Positions 63,045-64,000 of a DNA stretch of 64,000 nt are shown piece after piece. A model generated the notes under the pieces. It saw only the letters and a program-made list of their open reading frames with translations. It was not told where the DNA came from and did not search any database. The translations under genes and the position numbers were made by a program. Origin of the DNA: Litorimonas sp051251645 (lineage in GTDB: Bacteria > Pseudomonadota > Alphaproteobacteria > Caulobacterales > Maricaulaceae); contig JBPOEY010000001.1 of NCBI GenBank assembly GCA_051251645.1, forward strand, positions 1 to 64,000, in the 5' to 3' direction. How positions within the stretch are numbered: position 1 is the stretch's first letter; each line of letters starts with the position of its first letter.

Positions 63045-64000
63045 AACGTCTCGCGCTCATTATTACGGGCCTGCTGACGGCGTGTTCGCAGGCCCCGGAT
63101 TCTGTCATCTTTCACGCGGCCAGTAACCCAGCAACGCTGGCAGAGTGGAATGTGTTGGATATCCGCCAAGGTCATCTGGTGCCGAGTGGTGGCAGTATTG
63201 CCTATGAGGTGAATGCCCCGCTTTTTACGGATTACGCGCATAAGCTACGCACCATCCATACGCCGTCCGTCGCGCCTGTTCTCGAAGACGGCAGTCTTGA
63301 TTTCCCTGTCGGCACCATCATTTCCAAAACCTTCTATTATCCAGAAGACGAAAAGGGTGTTGTGAAGACGTCCGACTTTGGCGGCGATGCGATTGAGCTG
63401 TCCACGCACCGTTTGATCGAAACGCGATTAATGGTTCTGCGCGACACGGGATGGGCCCCCGTCAGCTATGTCTGGAACGAAGACGAGACGGAAGCCCGTC
63501 TAAAACGCACAGGCGCTGTCGTGCCACTCACCTTATCCGGCACAGATTTTGCCTATGTCGTGCCCAATGAAAACCAATGTTCGGGCTGCCATGCCTCCGA
63601 CATGACGACCAAAGACCTCCACCCACTCGGGGCAACGGGGCCACAGATTAAAAACCGCGGTCACATGGTTGTCGGCGGTGTGATGCAACACGGCGCGACC
63701 GCCGTGCAGGCGGATTATCGGGACACGACATTCTCGCTTGATGTGCGGGCTCGCTCTTACTTGGCGAGCAATTGCGCCCATTGCCATAATCCGGTTGGGC
63801 CAGCCGACACGTCTGGTCTCGATTTGACGCTCAGTGCCGATGTGGGTCCGGAAATGGGGCGATGCAAACCGCCTATCGCCGCGGGATCTGGCACGGGCGG
63901 TCACAAGTTTTCGATCATGCCCGGCGATCCGGACAGTTCCATCATGGCCTACCGCATGGCCAGTACAGATCCCGGATCAATGATGCCGGAATTAGGCCGT
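63041..64000 (+). CDS. SO_2930-family diheme c-type cytochrome (3' end beyond window)
   Basis: The first 320 residues of an exported protein starting MKRLALIITGLLTACSQAP (lipoprotein signal). Two haem c sites are visible, NQCSGCHASD and SNCAHCHNPV, plus Met candidates in IMPGDPDSSIMAYRM near the cut. Its start overlaps the beta-helix gene by 4 bases. Family TIGR03806-like, always beside the beta-helix protein in genomes I recall. The stop codon lies past 64000. Electron-transfer partner unknown. Confidence 0.9.
   Translation, partial: MKRLALIITGLLTACSQAPDSVIFHAASNPATLAEWNVLDIRQGHLVPSGGSIAYEVNAPLFTDYAHKLRTIHTPSVAPVLEDGSLDFPVGTIISKTFYYPEDEKGVVKTSDFGGDAIELSTHRLIETRLMVLRDTGWAPVSYVWNEDETEARLKRTGAVVPLTLSGTDFAYVVPNENQCSGCHASDMTTKDLHPLGATGPQIKNRGHMVVGGVMQHGATAVQADYRDTTFSLDVRARSYLASNCAHCHNPVGPADTSGLDLTLSADVGPEMGRCKPPIAAGSGTGGHKFSIMPGDPDSSIMAYRMASTDPGSMMPELGR

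Overview
The window looks like a chromosome segment of a marine alphaproteobacterium, probably in the Hyphomonadaceae/Robiginitomaculaceae area (Caulobacterales/Maricaulales). This is an inference from protein character, not a database result. It has three parts: an acquired heavy-metal island (about 1-28,840), a boundary at a tRNA-Leu gene, and ordinary chromosomal genes (about 29,600-64,000).

Island, metal part (1-21,900). Two tripartite RND efflux operons of the Czc/Cus type lie on the minus strand (125-5,792 and 15,743-21,472). Each is preceded by a small exported His-rich protein. Between them lie: a Zn/Cd/Pb-type MerR regulator with two near-identical operators, one facing the first RND operon and one facing a methyltransferase-CDF-CDF operon; a MerR-controlled mini-operon with a MerT-like protein and a Cys-rich GDCCVxC protein; an arsenic operon (arsR, ACR3 pump, frameshifted OsmC, arsC, arsH); and a membrane-anchor/HupE/DUF3147 group.

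Island, mobile part (22,600-28,840). This is the decayed end of an integrative conjugative element. It holds a truncated and frameshifted trbI, DUF2274 and DUF736 proteins, an AbiE toxin-antitoxin pair whose toxin carries two in-frame amber codons, and a tyrosine integrase with a nonsense codon and a frameshift. The integrase lies 124 bp from the 3' end of a tRNA-Leu(CAG), the likely attachment site. The far end of the element is not in the window.

Chromosomal part (29,000-64,000). A dead Asp/Glu racemase and a broken DUF885 gene lie near the boundary. Core genes follow: a class III sirtuin, an NDUFA9-like protein, a methyltransferase, an MFS exporter, gyrB, a PaiB-like protein, a crotonase, hydrolases, a Zur-like regulator, SapC, thioesterases, a PdxY-type kinase, a DUF885 protein, pterin dehydratase, an alanine/glycine symporter, an S41 protease, an aromatic aminotransferase, mtgA, and a TetR-flanked operon of a beta-helix lipoprotein and a diheme cytochrome.

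The most distinctive signal is a family of four paralogous proteins (29,619; 48,134; 49,622; 51,087). Each joins a lipoprotein signal to a C-terminal beta-barrel-like domain with a terminal aromatic residue. Two of them sit behind near-perfect sigma-54 (-24/-12) promoters. A second novelty is an exported protein with two blocks of four 23-residue repeats (54,850-56,154).
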